Assembly (NCBI GenBank): GCA_902614975.1
Contig: CACMND010000001.1
Coordinates: 1 to 64,000, forward strand
Direction: 5' to 3'
Source of the DNA: an uncultured Pelagibacteraceae bacterium
GTDB lineage: Bacteria > Pseudomonadota > Alphaproteobacteria > Pelagibacterales > Pelagibacteraceae
DNA: 64,000 nt
Shown here: positions 8,404 through 20,006 of the stretch, one piece after another
How positions within the stretch are numbered: the stretch's first letter is position 1
How the letters are laid out: every line of letters starts with the position of its first letter
Notes under the pieces: model-generated
Told to the model about the DNA's origin: nothing
What the model saw: only the letters and a program-made list of their open reading frames with translations
Database searches by the model: none
Translations under genes and position numbers: made by a program

Positions 8404-9709
8404 TTATGTTATATCTTTTAGTCAAACCAATTGTAAAAAATTCTCTTTCAATATCATGGTTTGCTATATTTGAACTTACATCAGAGTTTTTAAATTTGAA
8501 AGAGTAAAATATACCCTTTGAAATTGAAGAATTTTTTATAAATGGTAAAAGTTGACCTATTTGACCTTCTAGTGAGAGGACATTTACAAAACTTTCATCA
8601 TCTCTAATTTTAAATGTACTAAGAAACGGTTCAGGTTCATCATAAGCATTTTTAAGATAAGTACTGCTCAGTTTTAATGTGCCAAAAGGAAGAAGATGAG
8701 AGTAAATAAGATTAATTCCAGTCGAATCATAACTATCAAATTCTTTTTTAGCCTCAGTTCTATTTAAAATTAATTTTGTCCCTAATTGGCTTTTTTTTGT
8801 CAAATTAAAATTATATTTAACAAAGCTTGAATAAACATCGCTATCGTTATCATCTGCAGTGGAGAAAGTTGCATTTCTTTCATATGAAGTTTCTGAAAAG
8901 GCTAAACCATAGTTAATATTATGTTTTTCATTAAAAATATAGGTATTGTTTATTCCATATCCTTTTGTTTCATAATCTTCTTGTTTTCTATAATTAGGTT
9001 TGCTCCAAAATGCATATGGAGAAATATAATTATTACCAAATATTTTAAAATAACTAAGTGAAGAAGAAATTATATCATTATCACCCGTAACTTTATTTTC
9101 GTTTTGTTTAATATCTAAACTTAAATTAAAAAATAATGACGATGTTTCATTAATATTTCGGCCAACAGTAAGTGCGCCCGATCTATTAAACGTTTTATCA
9201 TCTTCAAGCACAAGTCTTCCATCAACTGCTGGATAAGGTATTAAATTATCTTCTTGTAATAATTTTTTTGTTTTAGTTATTCCACTTATATTACTTTCCT
9301 CAGTTTGTAAGTATTTTAAATCTAAATATGCAAACCATTTACTATCTTTTTCTTTAGCTGGTGCAGATAATAATTTTGCAATAGTTTTTTTTGTTTCATT
9401 AGGTGTATTAGGATCATTCATCATTGTTCTTACCATCAGATCAACTTTAACTTTTGAATCCATTTCAATTAAAATTGAAAGTAGATAAAGTTTAATATCT
9501 AGATTTTCAGGGTAAAGCATATTTAATCTTTCTAAAGTTGATATAGTTAATTTTAGATTTCCAGTGTTCTCCTGTTGTTTTGCGTAATTCAAATTTAATT
9601 CTAGGTCAGTGGGGTTTTCTAAAATTTCCTGATAAGTAATTTCTTTTGCATTTAATTTTGTATGAATGGTTAAAGATAAAATAATTAATAATAAAAAATA
9701 CTTTTTCAT
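8387..9709 (-). CDS. TPR-plus-outer-membrane-barrel protein of the CHASE2/FecR locus
   Basis: This 440-residue protein has a signal peptide (1-21), then two or three TPR-like helical pairs at about 22-115 (for example LELNLNYAKQQENTGNLKL). From about 125 to the end it is a series of aromatic-rich alternating strands typical of an outer-membrane barrel, finishing FFTIGLTKRYNINELFN. The architecture resembles SLAM/DUF560-like barrels with an N-terminal TPR region, but I cannot assign the family firmly. It overlaps the CHASE2-phosphatase gene by 4 bases and the FecR gene by 17, which indicates a coupled operon. Confidence 0.7.
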   Translation of the reverse strand: MKKYFLLLIILSLTIHTKLNAKEITYQEILENPTDLELNLNYAKQQENTGNLKLTISTLERLNMLYPENLDIKLYLLSILIEMDSKVKVDLMVRTMMNDPNTPNETKKTIAKLLSAPAKEKDSKWFAYLDLKYLQTEESNISGITKTKKLLQEDNLIPYPAVDGRLVLEDDKTFNRSGALTVGRNINETSSLFFNLSLDIKQNENKVTGDNDIISSSLSYFKIFGNNYISPYAFWSKPNYRKQEDYETKGYGINNTYIFNEKHNINYGLAFSETSYERNATFSTADDNDSDVYSSFVKYNFNLTKKSQLGTKLILNRTEAKKEFDSYDSTGINLIYSHLLPFGTLKLSSTYLKNAYDEPEPFLSTFKIRDDESFVNVLSLEGQIGQLLPFIKNSSISKGIFYSFKFKNSDVSSNIANHDIEREFFTIGLTKRYNINELFN

Positions 9710-11763
9710 TTTTTTGTTTTTAGTATTTCAGTATTATCTAAATTTAATGCCAAACAAGTAATGTCATCCCTTAATTTTTCTGCTCCCCAATTTAATTTAG
9801 ATGCAATTCCTTCAACTACATTTATTGGGTTTATATCTTTTAAATTTTTTACTATTTCTTCAACACCCTCGGATCCTAATTCATTTCCATTTTCTAAATA
9901 TCCCTCTGTAACACCATCTGTATAAACAACAAATGTTTTATTTTTTAAATTTATTTTTTTTGAAACAACCATTGTTTCTGCAAAATACTTTATAATTCCA
10001 ATCGGGGGTAATTCAGATTTTAAATACTCAAAATTTAAACTTTTATCAAATAGCATGATACTTTCATGACCAGCATTTACAAAAGTAACATTTCCAGTAT
10101 CTGTATTAAATTTTCCAAATACGGCAGTTACAAACATTCCCTTAAATTTAGATTCTACCAATTCATTATTCACTAAAAAAACAACTTTTTCTAAGGGCAT
10201 TGATAGTTTTGATAATGCTCTAAAAGTTGATGAAGCTTTAGCCATGTACATTCCAGCTTTAACTCCCTTTCCAGATACGTCAGCCAATGAAAAATAATAT
10301 TCATTATTACCAACATTAATTAAATCATAATAATCGCCTGAAACATCTCTTGCTGGAATATTTTTTGCATATATAAAATTTTGATATTTAAAAATGTCAG
10401 GAAATAAACTTTTTTGAACATCTCCAGCAAGCTCTCTTTCTCTCAACAATTTGGTTTCTTTCATTAAATTTTCTGTCGCTAACTGATTTTCTTTTATAAA
10501 TCTGAAATAAAGACCAGTTAAAAAGGTCACTACAAGAATAAATATTGGATAACTTATATCTATTAATTCAGATCTGAAATTATAAAAAGCAAAACCAATA
10601 AACAATATTGAAAAGAATCCAATTACAAAAACTGGCAAGCTATACTTTGGTTTAATTTTTTGTGATAAGATAAATATTATTGTTGCTAAAATAATTGTTA
10701 ACAAAAGTTCAATAAGATATATTTCTGGGTTTCTTAATAAATAGGATTTATCTAGAATATTTTCTATCACATTTGCATGAACCTCAACACCAGGCATAAT
10801 TATACCTAATGGTGTTTTGACTAAATCAAAAAGGCCTTGCGCAGACGCACCAATCAAAACATATTTATTTTGAAATCGTGATCTATCAAAATTTCCATCA
10901 AATACTGAACTGGCTGAAATATACTGACTTTTTTGAGGACGTTTATATTTTATCCAAAAAAGACCATTGTTATCACTGGATATTTTATGAGGTCTTACAC
11001 TTATTTTTTTTATTCCTACCTCATCTAAAGTGACAAATAGATTTTTTTGATCTAATCCAACTCTAATCATTTCAAGTCCCATCGTTGGATATATCTTTTC
11101 GTCAAAAGATACGATTAAAGGTATAGATCTTATTATTCCGTCAGTTTGATCTAAAAAAGAAATTGAACCTAGGCCACTTACGTTATCTTCTAGTTGTTTT
11201 AATGATCCTATAGAATTAGAATATTTGTAAACAAATTCATTTGGATTTCCTCCTTTAAACAAAAATTTAGCTTTAGGTTTTCGCTGGTATTCTGAGTATG
11301 ATTTTTCAGTATTACCAAGGATAGCAAGAACAGACTTAGAATTTTTTAGTTCTTTTGTAAAATAATTATCATGACTTTCTATTTTGCTTAAATCAGCTAT
11401 TAATTCTTTAGATTTAATATCATAAGCCTTTATAAATTCTTTAGGGGATTGCTTATCATTTTCACTAAAAAAAATATCAAATCCAATTACTTTAGGATTA
11501 GCATCATTTAAATTATTTAATATTTTTGCAAATACAGATCTATTCCATGGGAATTGTCCAAGTTTAGCCAAACTTTTTTCATCTATGTCAACTATAATAA
11601 CTTCTGAACTAGTTTTTCTTAAAGGGAAAATCTTTTGATATAAGTCAAAACTTAAAAAAGATATTGACTTTATTATATTTGGATTACTAATCTTTAAAAA
11701 TATTAATAAAATTAAAATCACTGAATAAGTAATATAGTTCTTATATTTGAGAAAAGATTTCAC
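9706..11763 (-). CDS. membrane CHASE2-sensor PP2C (SpoIIE-type) phosphatase
   Basis: This 685-residue protein has an N-terminal membrane anchor (about 10-26) and a periplasmic CHASE2 domain (about 45-335, with VDIDEKSLAKLGQFPW at 58-73 and GFDIFFSE at 94-101). Three transmembrane helices follow (about 345-366, 374-395, 404-421), then a helical linker and a SpoIIE-type PP2C domain (445-685). All metal ligands are present: VSGDYYD (Asp477), ADVSGKG (Asp495), YTDGVTE (Asp616) and RDDIT (Asp666/667). CHASE2 usually drives adenylate or diguanylate cyclases or kinases, so coupling to a phosphatase is a rarer output. It heads the four-gene operon and probably transmits an envelope signal to a cytosolic phosphoprotein, which is inferred. 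Confidence 0.9.
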   Translation of the reverse strand: MKSFLKYKNYITYSVILILLIFLKISNPNIIKSISFLSFDLYQKIFPLRKTSSEVIIVDIDEKSLAKLGQFPWNRSVFAKILNNLNDANPKVIGFDIFFSENDKQSPKEFIKAYDIKSKELIADLSKIESHDNYFTKELKNSKSVLAILGNTEKSYSEYQRKPKAKFLFKGGNPNEFVYKYSNSIGSLKQLEDNVSGLGSISFLDQTDGIIRSIPLIVSFDEKIYPTMGLEMIRVGLDQKNLFVTLDEVGIKKISVRPHKISSDNNGLFWIKYKRPQKSQYISASSVFDGNFDRSRFQNKYVLIGASAQGLFDLVKTPLGIIMPGVEVHANVIENILDKSYLLRNPEIYLIELLLTIILATIIFILSQKIKPKYSLPVFVIGFFSILFIGFAFYNFRSELIDISYPIFILVVTFLTGLYFRFIKENQLATENLMKETKLLRERELAGDVQKSLFPDIFKYQNFIYAKNIPARDVSGDYYDLINVGNNEYYFSLADVSGKGVKAGMYMAKASSTFRALSKLSMPLEKVVFLVNNELVESKFKGMFVTAVFGKFNTDTGNVTFVNAGHESIMLFDKSLNFEYLKSELPPIGIIKYFAETMVVSKKINLKNKTFVVYTDGVTEGYLENGNELGSEGVEEIVKNLKDINPINVVEGIASKLNWGAEKLRDDITCLALNLDNTEILKTKK

Positions 11764-11838
11764 TGTTAAAACTTATATTGATTAAATCTAAAGTAAAGAA
11801 TTCAAATAATAGTTTAAATATTTATAATTTAAACAGTA

Positions 11839-12969
11839 TTAATAAGCTGATATTTGTTCCTGGTTATAAATTTTACAACTCATTACTATGCTTAGTCCAA
11901 GCATTATAGATAACAAAGAGGATCCGCCATAAGACATAATGGGTAAAGGTGCACCAACTATTGGCAACATACCAAGAACCATAGCAATATTTACAAATAC
12001 ATATAAGAAAATTGCTGTAGCAAAACCGAAACAATATAATTTTGCAAAGAAGCTTCTAGATACTAGCCCAACATTAATAATTCTATAAATTAGTAATATA
12101 TATAAAAATAAAAGTATAATTGACCCAAGAAATCCAAATTCTTCAGAAAATAGCGTGAATATAAAGTCAGTGTGTTTTTCAGGTAAAAACTCTAGATAAC
12201 TTTGTGTACCTTTTAAATATCCTTTCCCAAAAAAACCGCCTGATCCAATAGCTATTTTTGATTGAATTATTTGATATCCGGCTCCTAAAGGATCTCTATC
12301 AGGATTAAAGAAAGTTAGAATTCTAGATTTTTGATAAGGTTTTAAAATGGATATAGCAAAAGGTAATGAGACTAATAATAATAATCCTGAATAAACAAAA
12401 TATTTAATATTAAGACCTGCCAACCATATTATAGCAATACCACTGCCTGCGATTAAAATAGAAGTTCCTAAATCAGGTTGTTGAATAACAAGGTAACAAG
12501 GAATAATTAAAAGTATAATTGGTTGAATTAAAAATTTATAGCTTTGAATATCTGAGCTTTGAATTCTATGATAATATCTTGCAAAGCATATTATTACAGC
12601 AATCTTCATTAATTCTGACGGTTGTAAATTTAAAAAATATAAATTTATCCATCTTGTTGCACCAGATGCTGAGATTCCAAAAAATAAAACTGTTATTAAT
12701 AAAGCTAATCCAACAATATAAAATAAGTAAGCATTTTTATACCAGGTTGAAACTCTCACAAAAGATAAAACCAAAAATAAACTAAAAAATACGGATAATC
12801 TAATTATATGATTTTTAGTATAAAAAGAAAATTTACCTCCTTCAGTAGAGTAAATTGCAAATACACTAATTGATCCTATGGCAATTATTAGCAAAATTAA
12901 TAAATAATCAATAGATCTTAATTTATCTAAAAAACTATAATTGCTAGCTTGTATTCTCTCTCTTAACAT
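11839..12969 (-). CDS. rodA: RodA, peptidoglycan glycosyltransferase of the elongasome
   Basis: This 376-residue SEDS-family protein has about ten transmembrane helices. Diagnostic segments are GSGGFFGKGYLKGTQ and FLPEKHTDFIFTLFSEEFG in the middle and PIMSYGGSSLLS near the C-terminus. It polymerises lipid II glycan strands during side-wall growth, paired with the PBP2 transpeptidase encoded just upstream. The mrdA stop and rodA start overlap as TAATG around 12967-12971. It is the last gene of the long minus-strand run. Confidence 0.96.
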   Translation of the reverse strand: MLRERIQASNYSFLDKLRSIDYLLILLIIAIGSISVFAIYSTEGGKFSFYTKNHIIRLSVFFSLFLVLSFVRVSTWYKNAYLFYIVGLALLITVLFFGISASGATRWINLYFLNLQPSELMKIAVIICFARYYHRIQSSDIQSYKFLIQPIILLIIPCYLVIQQPDLGTSILIAGSGIAIIWLAGLNIKYFVYSGLLLLVSLPFAISILKPYQKSRILTFFNPDRDPLGAGYQIIQSKIAIGSGGFFGKGYLKGTQSYLEFLPEKHTDFIFTLFSEEFGFLGSIILLFLYILLIYRIINVGLVSRSFFAKLYCFGFATAIFLYVFVNIAMVLGMLPIVGAPLPIMSYGGSSLLSIMLGLSIVMSCKIYNQEQISAY

Positions 12970-14918
12970 TATGCTAAACTTGTATTTCCATTATTAAATT
13001 GTTCCCTTAATTTATGTCTATCTATAATTCTTTTAATTAATTTACTTGCAAGCGGAGCTGCGGCTTTGCTACCAGAGCCTCCATGTTCAATAATTACACT
13101 TATAGCATATCTTGGATCCTTGTATGGAGCAAAAGCTATATATAATGCATGATCTCTTTTTTTGTATTCAATTTGATCAGTATCTAAATCTAGTTCTCTA
13201 TCAAGATCAGTAATCCTTTTTACCTGTGATGTTCCAGTTTTCCCAGCAAATTGATATGTGGGATCATCGTATCGAGATTTGTATGAAGTACCATATTGCT
13301 CATTTGTAGAACCAAACATTGCATCTAAAACGAAATTAATATTAGACTTTTTATGATACATTCTTTGATAATAATCGACATTTATATCATCTAAGTAATT
13401 TCTTTCATGCAGAGGAAAATTAGATTGATGCAATTTAATTTTATTTATTACGTCCTTATAATTTATTGAATCGTTTTTTATGATATGAGGTTTTATTTTA
13501 TATCCTCCATTTGCAATTTGTGCTGTCATTAGACAGAGCTGAAGTGGTGTGGTCTGAATATAACCTTGTCCTATACCATTAATAACTGTTTCTCCTAAAA
13601 ACCAACTTTGGTCCAATGCACGTCTCTTCCATTTAGTATCTGGAACCAATCCATTTTTTTCGTCATTATAAAGATTTCCAAGTACATTAGTCCCTAGCCC
13701 ATATCTTTTCGCGATTACTGATAATTTATCTACGCCAAGTAATCTTGCCATTTCATAAAAGTAAATATCGCAAGATTGTTTGATTGCATTTCTCAACTTC
13801 ATGTAACCGTGACCTTCTTTTTTCCAACAATGGTATTTAACTCCATATAGTTCATATGGATGCTTATGACCTTTACATCTTATTGTTTTATTGGGATCTA
13901 ATATTCCATATTCTAGAGCTGCTAGAGCAACTAATGGCTTAAATGTAGATCCAGGAGAATAAAGTCCTGCAATAGACTTATTTATCAATGGTTTTAGAGG
14001 ATTTTTTCTTATTTCTTGCCAATCTTTTTGATTAATTCCATGTGTAAATTTATTTGGATCATAGGTTGGTGATGATGCCATTGCAACAACTTCTCCTGTA
14101 TATATGTCCATTGCACATATTGAACCTGCTTTTCCTTTAAGTAATTCTTGGGCATATTTTTGAATTTCTATATCTATAGTTAAGCTTACTTTATTACCCT
14201 GTTTTTCTTTGATGTAGTCTATTTGGCTTATTCTTTTTCCAGATGCATTAACCTCATATCTTTTAATACCGTAGTTACCAATTAACATTTTCTCTTGTGA
14301 ATTTTCTATTCCATATTTTCCAACTTTTAGACCTGGAACAAAATTTTCTTTTATCTCGGGTTTTTCAAGATCTTTCGGACTAGCGTCACCAACATAACCA
14401 ACTACGTGTACTAAATCATTTGCATAGGGATAAAATCTAGATGTTGATAATACGGGTTTTGCACCCTCTAGTTCGTGTAAATATAAATTAATTTTTGAGA
14501 ATTGCTCCCAAGTTAAATTATCTGAAACTACCAATGTATCCCAGGGTTTTAATCTTTCTTTTTTTTTGTATAATTTTTTTACTTCAGATTTGTCTAATTC
14601 AATTAAATTTTTGATCTTAAAAATAGTTACATCAAAATCGTTAATTTCATCTAATATTAAGTGCAGTTGAAACACTCTATCATTGCTTGCTAGAACTTTA
14701 TTAAAGTTATCTACAATTATGCCTCTTTGCGGAGGAGTTTTCCACTCACGAATTCTATTTTTATCGGACAAAATTTCATATTTTTCTCTATCAGAAATTT
14801 GTAAATTATATAATCTTGATGATATACCAGCAAAAAGTAATATTTTTGCTGCAGCTAGTATAAACATTCTTCTTGTTATTACTCTACCTTTTTCTATGTT
14901 TCTTCCTCTATTCAGCAT
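12969..14918 (-). CDS. mrdA: penicillin-binding protein 2, elongasome transpeptidase
   Basis: This 649-residue class B PBP has a membrane anchor at about 16-36, a dimerisation/pedestal region and a C-terminal transpeptidase domain. The catalytic motifs are STFK (Ser324-Lys327), SCD (382-384, the SxN position) and KTGT (560-563). It cross-links new peptidoglycan for rod-shaped growth with RodA and MreBCD. It overlaps mreD by 11 bases and abuts rodA. Length and gene order (mreB-mreC-mreD-mrdA-rodA) are standard. Confidence 0.96.
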   Translation of the reverse strand: MLNRGRNIEKGRVITRRMFILAAAKILLFAGISSRLYNLQISDREKYEILSDKNRIREWKTPPQRGIIVDNFNKVLASNDRVFQLHLILDEINDFDVTIFKIKNLIELDKSEVKKLYKKKERLKPWDTLVVSDNLTWEQFSKINLYLHELEGAKPVLSTSRFYPYANDLVHVVGYVGDASPKDLEKPEIKENFVPGLKVGKYGIENSQEKMLIGNYGIKRYEVNASGKRISQIDYIKEKQGNKVSLTIDIEIQKYAQELLKGKAGSICAMDIYTGEVVAMASSPTYDPNKFTHGINQKDWQEIRKNPLKPLINKSIAGLYSPGSTFKPLVALAALEYGILDPNKTIRCKGHKHPYELYGVKYHCWKKEGHGYMKLRNAIKQSCDIYFYEMARLLGVDKLSVIAKRYGLGTNVLGNLYNDEKNGLVPDTKWKRRALDQSWFLGETVINGIGQGYIQTTPLQLCLMTAQIANGGYKIKPHIIKNDSINYKDVINKIKLHQSNFPLHERNYLDDINVDYYQRMYHKKSNINFVLDAMFGSTNEQYGTSYKSRYDDPTYQFAGKTGTSQVKRITDLDRELDLDTDQIEYKKRDHALYIAFAPYKDPRYAISVIIEHGGSGSKAAAPLASKLIKRIIDRHKLREQFNNGNTSLA

Positions 14919-15429
14919 GTTCTTGTTTTAAACCTAGTAAATAAATTTGATTAAATATTTTTGCCACTGCTGGATAAATTAAAAATGAAAAAAAGGCTGT
15001 TGACATTAAAGCCCCATATCTAATATTTTCATCAAAGAAAATTGCTAATACTGTAAAATGAATTGAGCTTACAATTAATATTGCGATAAAAAATAATATC
15101 CAATCATAAATTAAATTAGGAACTAGAGTCCTTGTCCTAAAAAAAGATGCAATAACACAGAGTAAAAGATAATTTATTGATGAAACACCAATTGGTAGGT
15201 TTTGCACAACATCATTAATTATTCCTGCAAAAAAAATAAGCCCATAACCAAGCATCTCAGGTTTTCTCAATACCCAATAAAAAACAATTAAGTGAACACA
15301 ATTAAAAGATATATTGATTTTAAATATGTTAAATGAGAATGAGTAGCCTGTTAGAGCAAAGAAAAATAACAAAATAATTGGAAAACCATTCAGTAAAAAT
15401 TGATAAAATTTTATATCTCCTCTGGCCAT
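14908..15429 (-). CDS. mreD: MreD, rod-shape membrane protein
   Basis: This 173-residue, very hydrophobic protein has about five transmembrane helices. Sequence conservation in this family is low, so the call rests on size, topology, the segment GIINDVVQNLPIGVSSINYLL, and position between mreC and mrdA. It bridges MreC and the cytoplasmic MreB filament to the peptidoglycan synthases. It overlaps mrdA by 11 bases, and the mreC stop lies directly upstream. Confidence 0.9.
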   Translation of the reverse strand: MARGDIKFYQFLLNGFPIILLFFFALTGYSFSFNIFKINISFNCVHLIVFYWVLRKPEMLGYGLIFFAGIINDVVQNLPIGVSSINYLLLCVIASFFRTRTLVPNLIYDWILFFIAILIVSSIHFTVLAIFFDENIRYGALMSTAFFSFLIYPAVAKIFNQIYLLGLKQEHAE

Positions 15430-16266
15430 TTACTTGTTTACCTGCACATAATTAAGTTGATTTAAGTTGCTAAAAAACTTCACATACTTTTTATTATTTT
15501 TAATTATTATTTTTCCAACAGGAATTGATGCTGGAATTGTACCATCTGAACCTGAGGTATATACAATTTCATTCTCTTTTATCTCATTATTTTTCGGTAG
15601 GTATTCTAGTTCTGCGTAATCATCATTACCGTTTCCTGAGAGTATTGCATTGATACCACTCGGCTCAATAATGATTGGGATTTTGCTATTAAGATCATTA
15701 GCCAGTAATACTCTAGAACTCAAAAAGTTAACATTTACAACCTTTCCAACGTAATATAATCGATCTTTAACAGCTGATCCTAATTTAACTCCATTTTTTT
15801 GACCTTTATTAATTATTAAAGACTTCAAATAAGGACTTTGTTTATCCAATAAAATCTTTGTTAACATATACTCTTTGGAAAAGAGATCTCTTTCCTCTAT
15901 CAATTTTTTTAGAAGAGCATTTTCTGATTTGTAAAAATCAACTTCTTTTCTAAGTGAGTCAAGATCAAGGTCCTTGTCTCTTAAAACTGAAAATTCTTCA
16001 TACATGCTCATATGATCTTGAAAAAGATAATATTTGTTTTTTACATATTTGAATGGACTCGATACAACATATGAACCTCTAAATATAATATCCTTTGTGA
16101 AAGATCTAAATTGATTAATTGGACCAGTTTTAAAATATTCTAATGATAAAACTAAAATTGATATAATTAATAGTGTAAATAAAGAAAATTTTTGTCTATT
16201 TCCTTTTTTTAGAAATGCTGAACGAATTGCGATAATAAAATCATCTCTACTCGATTCTGTTGACAT
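15430..16266 (-). CDS. mreC: MreC, rod-shape periplasmic scaffold
   Basis: This 278-residue protein has a single N-terminal membrane anchor (about 27-43), a coiled coil at about 85-125 and a C-terminal beta domain (QKNGVKLGSAV, DLNSKIPIIIEPSGINAILSG, VYTSGSDGTIPASIPVG). This is the standard MreC plan. It links the MreB cytoskeleton to PBP2 in the periplasm. It begins 5 bases after the mreB stop. Confidence 0.94.
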   Translation of the reverse strand: MSTESSRDDFIIAIRSAFLKKGNRQKFSLFTLLIISILVLSLEYFKTGPINQFRSFTKDIIFRGSYVVSSPFKYVKNKYYLFQDHMSMYEEFSVLRDKDLDLDSLRKEVDFYKSENALLKKLIEERDLFSKEYMLTKILLDKQSPYLKSLIINKGQKNGVKLGSAVKDRLYYVGKVVNVNFLSSRVLLANDLNSKIPIIIEPSGINAILSGNGNDDYAELEYLPKNNEIKENEIVYTSGSDGTIPASIPVGKIIIKNNKKYVKFFSNLNQLNYVQVNK

Positions 16267-16271
16267 AATAT

Positions 16272-17303
<1,032 letters not shown>

Positions 17304-17307
17304 TTAA

Positions 17308-18882
17308 TTATATTCCTTTCACTTTTTGATGTTTAATATTTTGAGATGGTGCTTTTTTCTCTCGTTTTATAAGCATTTTATTCAATGCATTTAAATATGC
17401 GTTTGCTGATGCAACTAAAGTATCTGTATCAGCTGATTGACCAACTGTTGTCCTATCATTTTCCTCAATTTTTACACTAACAGTTGCTTGAGCATCAGTA
17501 CCTTCTGTTACTGCATGTACTTGATAAAGAGATAATTTTACATCGTGTGGAAATAATTTTTTTATACATTTAAAAATTGCATCAACTGGTCCATCCCCTG
17601 TTTCAGTTGTATTTTTAATATCACCATAGACGTCTAATGTCATTTCAGCTTTTTGTGGTTCCCCTGTGCCAGCAAATACTTTTAAAGACTTTAAATTAAT
17701 CGCATTTATTTTATTATCCACAATTAAACTATCATCAACTAAGGCTACTATATCTTCATCATATATATGTTTCTTTTTATCCGCCAAAACTTTAAATTTT
17801 CCAAAAGCAGCTTGGATAATATCATCAGTAAGATCTGAATAACCTAAGTCTGATAATTTATCTTTAAAAGCATGTCGCCCTGAATGTTTACCCATAACAA
17901 GTGAGGTTTTCTTAACACCTACACTTTCTGGAGTCATAATTTCATAAGTTTCTCTATTCTTTAACATTCCATCTTGATGAATTCCTGACTCATGAGCAAA
18001 AGCGTTTTTACCAACTATTGCTTTATTAAATTGAACTGGAAAACCAGTTGCATTTGAAACAATTTTTGAGGCTTTGCTTATTAATTCTGTTTTAATTCCA
18101 GTGTTGTATGGCATTAAATCATTTCTTGTTTTAATTGCCATAACTACTTCTTCTAATGCAGCATTTCCTGCTCTTTCGCCTATTCCATTAATTGTACACT
18201 CTATTTGTCTTACACCTTCAGAAACTCCAGCTAATGCATTTGCTACAGCCAAGCCGAGATCATTGTGACAGTGTGCAGATAATATTGCTTTATCTATATT
18301 TGGAACATTATTTTTTAAGTGTTTAATTGTTTTTGCAAATTCTTCGGGTATAGAATATCCAACTGTATCTGGAATATTTATTGTTTTGGCTCCACAATTA
18401 ATTGCAAGCTCAACAGTTTTACACATGAAATCCATATCAGTTCTTGTTCCATCTTCACAGGACCATTCTACGTCATCAGTAAAATTTCTTGCATAAGTAA
18501 CACTTTCTTTAATCGCATCTAGAACCTGATCATTTGTCATTTCGAGTTTGTGTTTCATATGAAGAGGACTTGTAGAAATAAAAGTATGAATTCTAAATCT
18601 TGGAGCATGTTTCAACGACTCATGGCATGCATCAATATCTTTTTTTAGTGCTCTTGAAAGACCACATGGAATTGAGTTTTTCATTATTTTACTTATTTCA
18701 GAAACTGCCTCAAAATCTCCTGGTGATGCTATTGGAAAACCCGCTTCAACAATATCTATTCCCATTTCATCAAAAACTCTAGATATCTGAATTTTCTCTT
18801 CGACACTCATAGATGCTCCTGGCGATTGTTCACCATCACGCATAGTCGTATCAAATATGTATAATTTTTCTTTATCTGACAT
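17308..18882 (-). CDS. leuA: 2-isopropylmalate synthase
   Basis: The enzyme condenses 2-ketoisovalerate with acetyl-CoA in the first committed step of leucine synthesis. The catalytic TIM-barrel starts at IFDTTMRDGEQSPGASM, with metal-ligand segment SAHCHNDLGLAVANALAG and the HESGIHQDG motif. A C-terminal LeuA allosteric dimer domain (about residues 390-505) suggests leucine feedback. I chose the Met at 18882 (MSDKEKLYIFDTT); a Met seven codons upstream at 18903 is also possible and neither has a strong ribosome binding site. It follows ilvC and runs almost directly into mreB. Confidence 0.95.
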   Translation of the reverse strand: MSDKEKLYIFDTTMRDGEQSPGASMSVEEKIQISRVFDEMGIDIVEAGFPIASPGDFEAVSEISKIMKNSIPCGLSRALKKDIDACHESLKHAPRFRIHTFISTSPLHMKHKLEMTNDQVLDAIKESVTYARNFTDDVEWSCEDGTRTDMDFMCKTVELAINCGAKTINIPDTVGYSIPEEFAKTIKHLKNNVPNIDKAILSAHCHNDLGLAVANALAGVSEGVRQIECTINGIGERAGNAALEEVVMAIKTRNDLMPYNTGIKTELISKASKIVSNATGFPVQFNKAIVGKNAFAHESGIHQDGMLKNRETYEIMTPESVGVKKTSLVMGKHSGRHAFKDKLSDLGYSDLTDDIIQAAFGKFKVLADKKKHIYDEDIVALVDDSLIVDNKINAINLKSLKVFAGTGEPQKAEMTLDVYGDIKNTTETGDGPVDAIFKCIKKLFPHDVKLSLYQVHAVTEGTDAQATVSVKIEENDRTTVGQSADTDTLVASANAYLNALNKMLIKREKKAPSQNIKHQKVKGI

Positions 18883-18966
18883 TGTATTTTTTAGCTCGAG
18901 CATAATACATGCTCTCGCTCAGATTGCAAAATAATTTGGGAGAATTAGCCTAATTTTAAGATCAAA

Positions 18967-19998
<1,032 letters not shown>

Positions 19999-20006
19999 CT
20001 AATTAA

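Noticed and set aside
11812..11834. GTTTAAAT/ATTTAAAC hairpin after rodA
   Set aside because: Stem is almost entirely A-T and lacks a following T run on the minus strand, so it is not a convincing terminator.
18898..18914. Short inverted repeat GAGCAT-AATAC-ATGCTC upstream of leuA
   Set aside because: Only 6-bp arms around a 5-base loop overlapping a possible start codon; such short repeats arise by chance and no known operator matches it.
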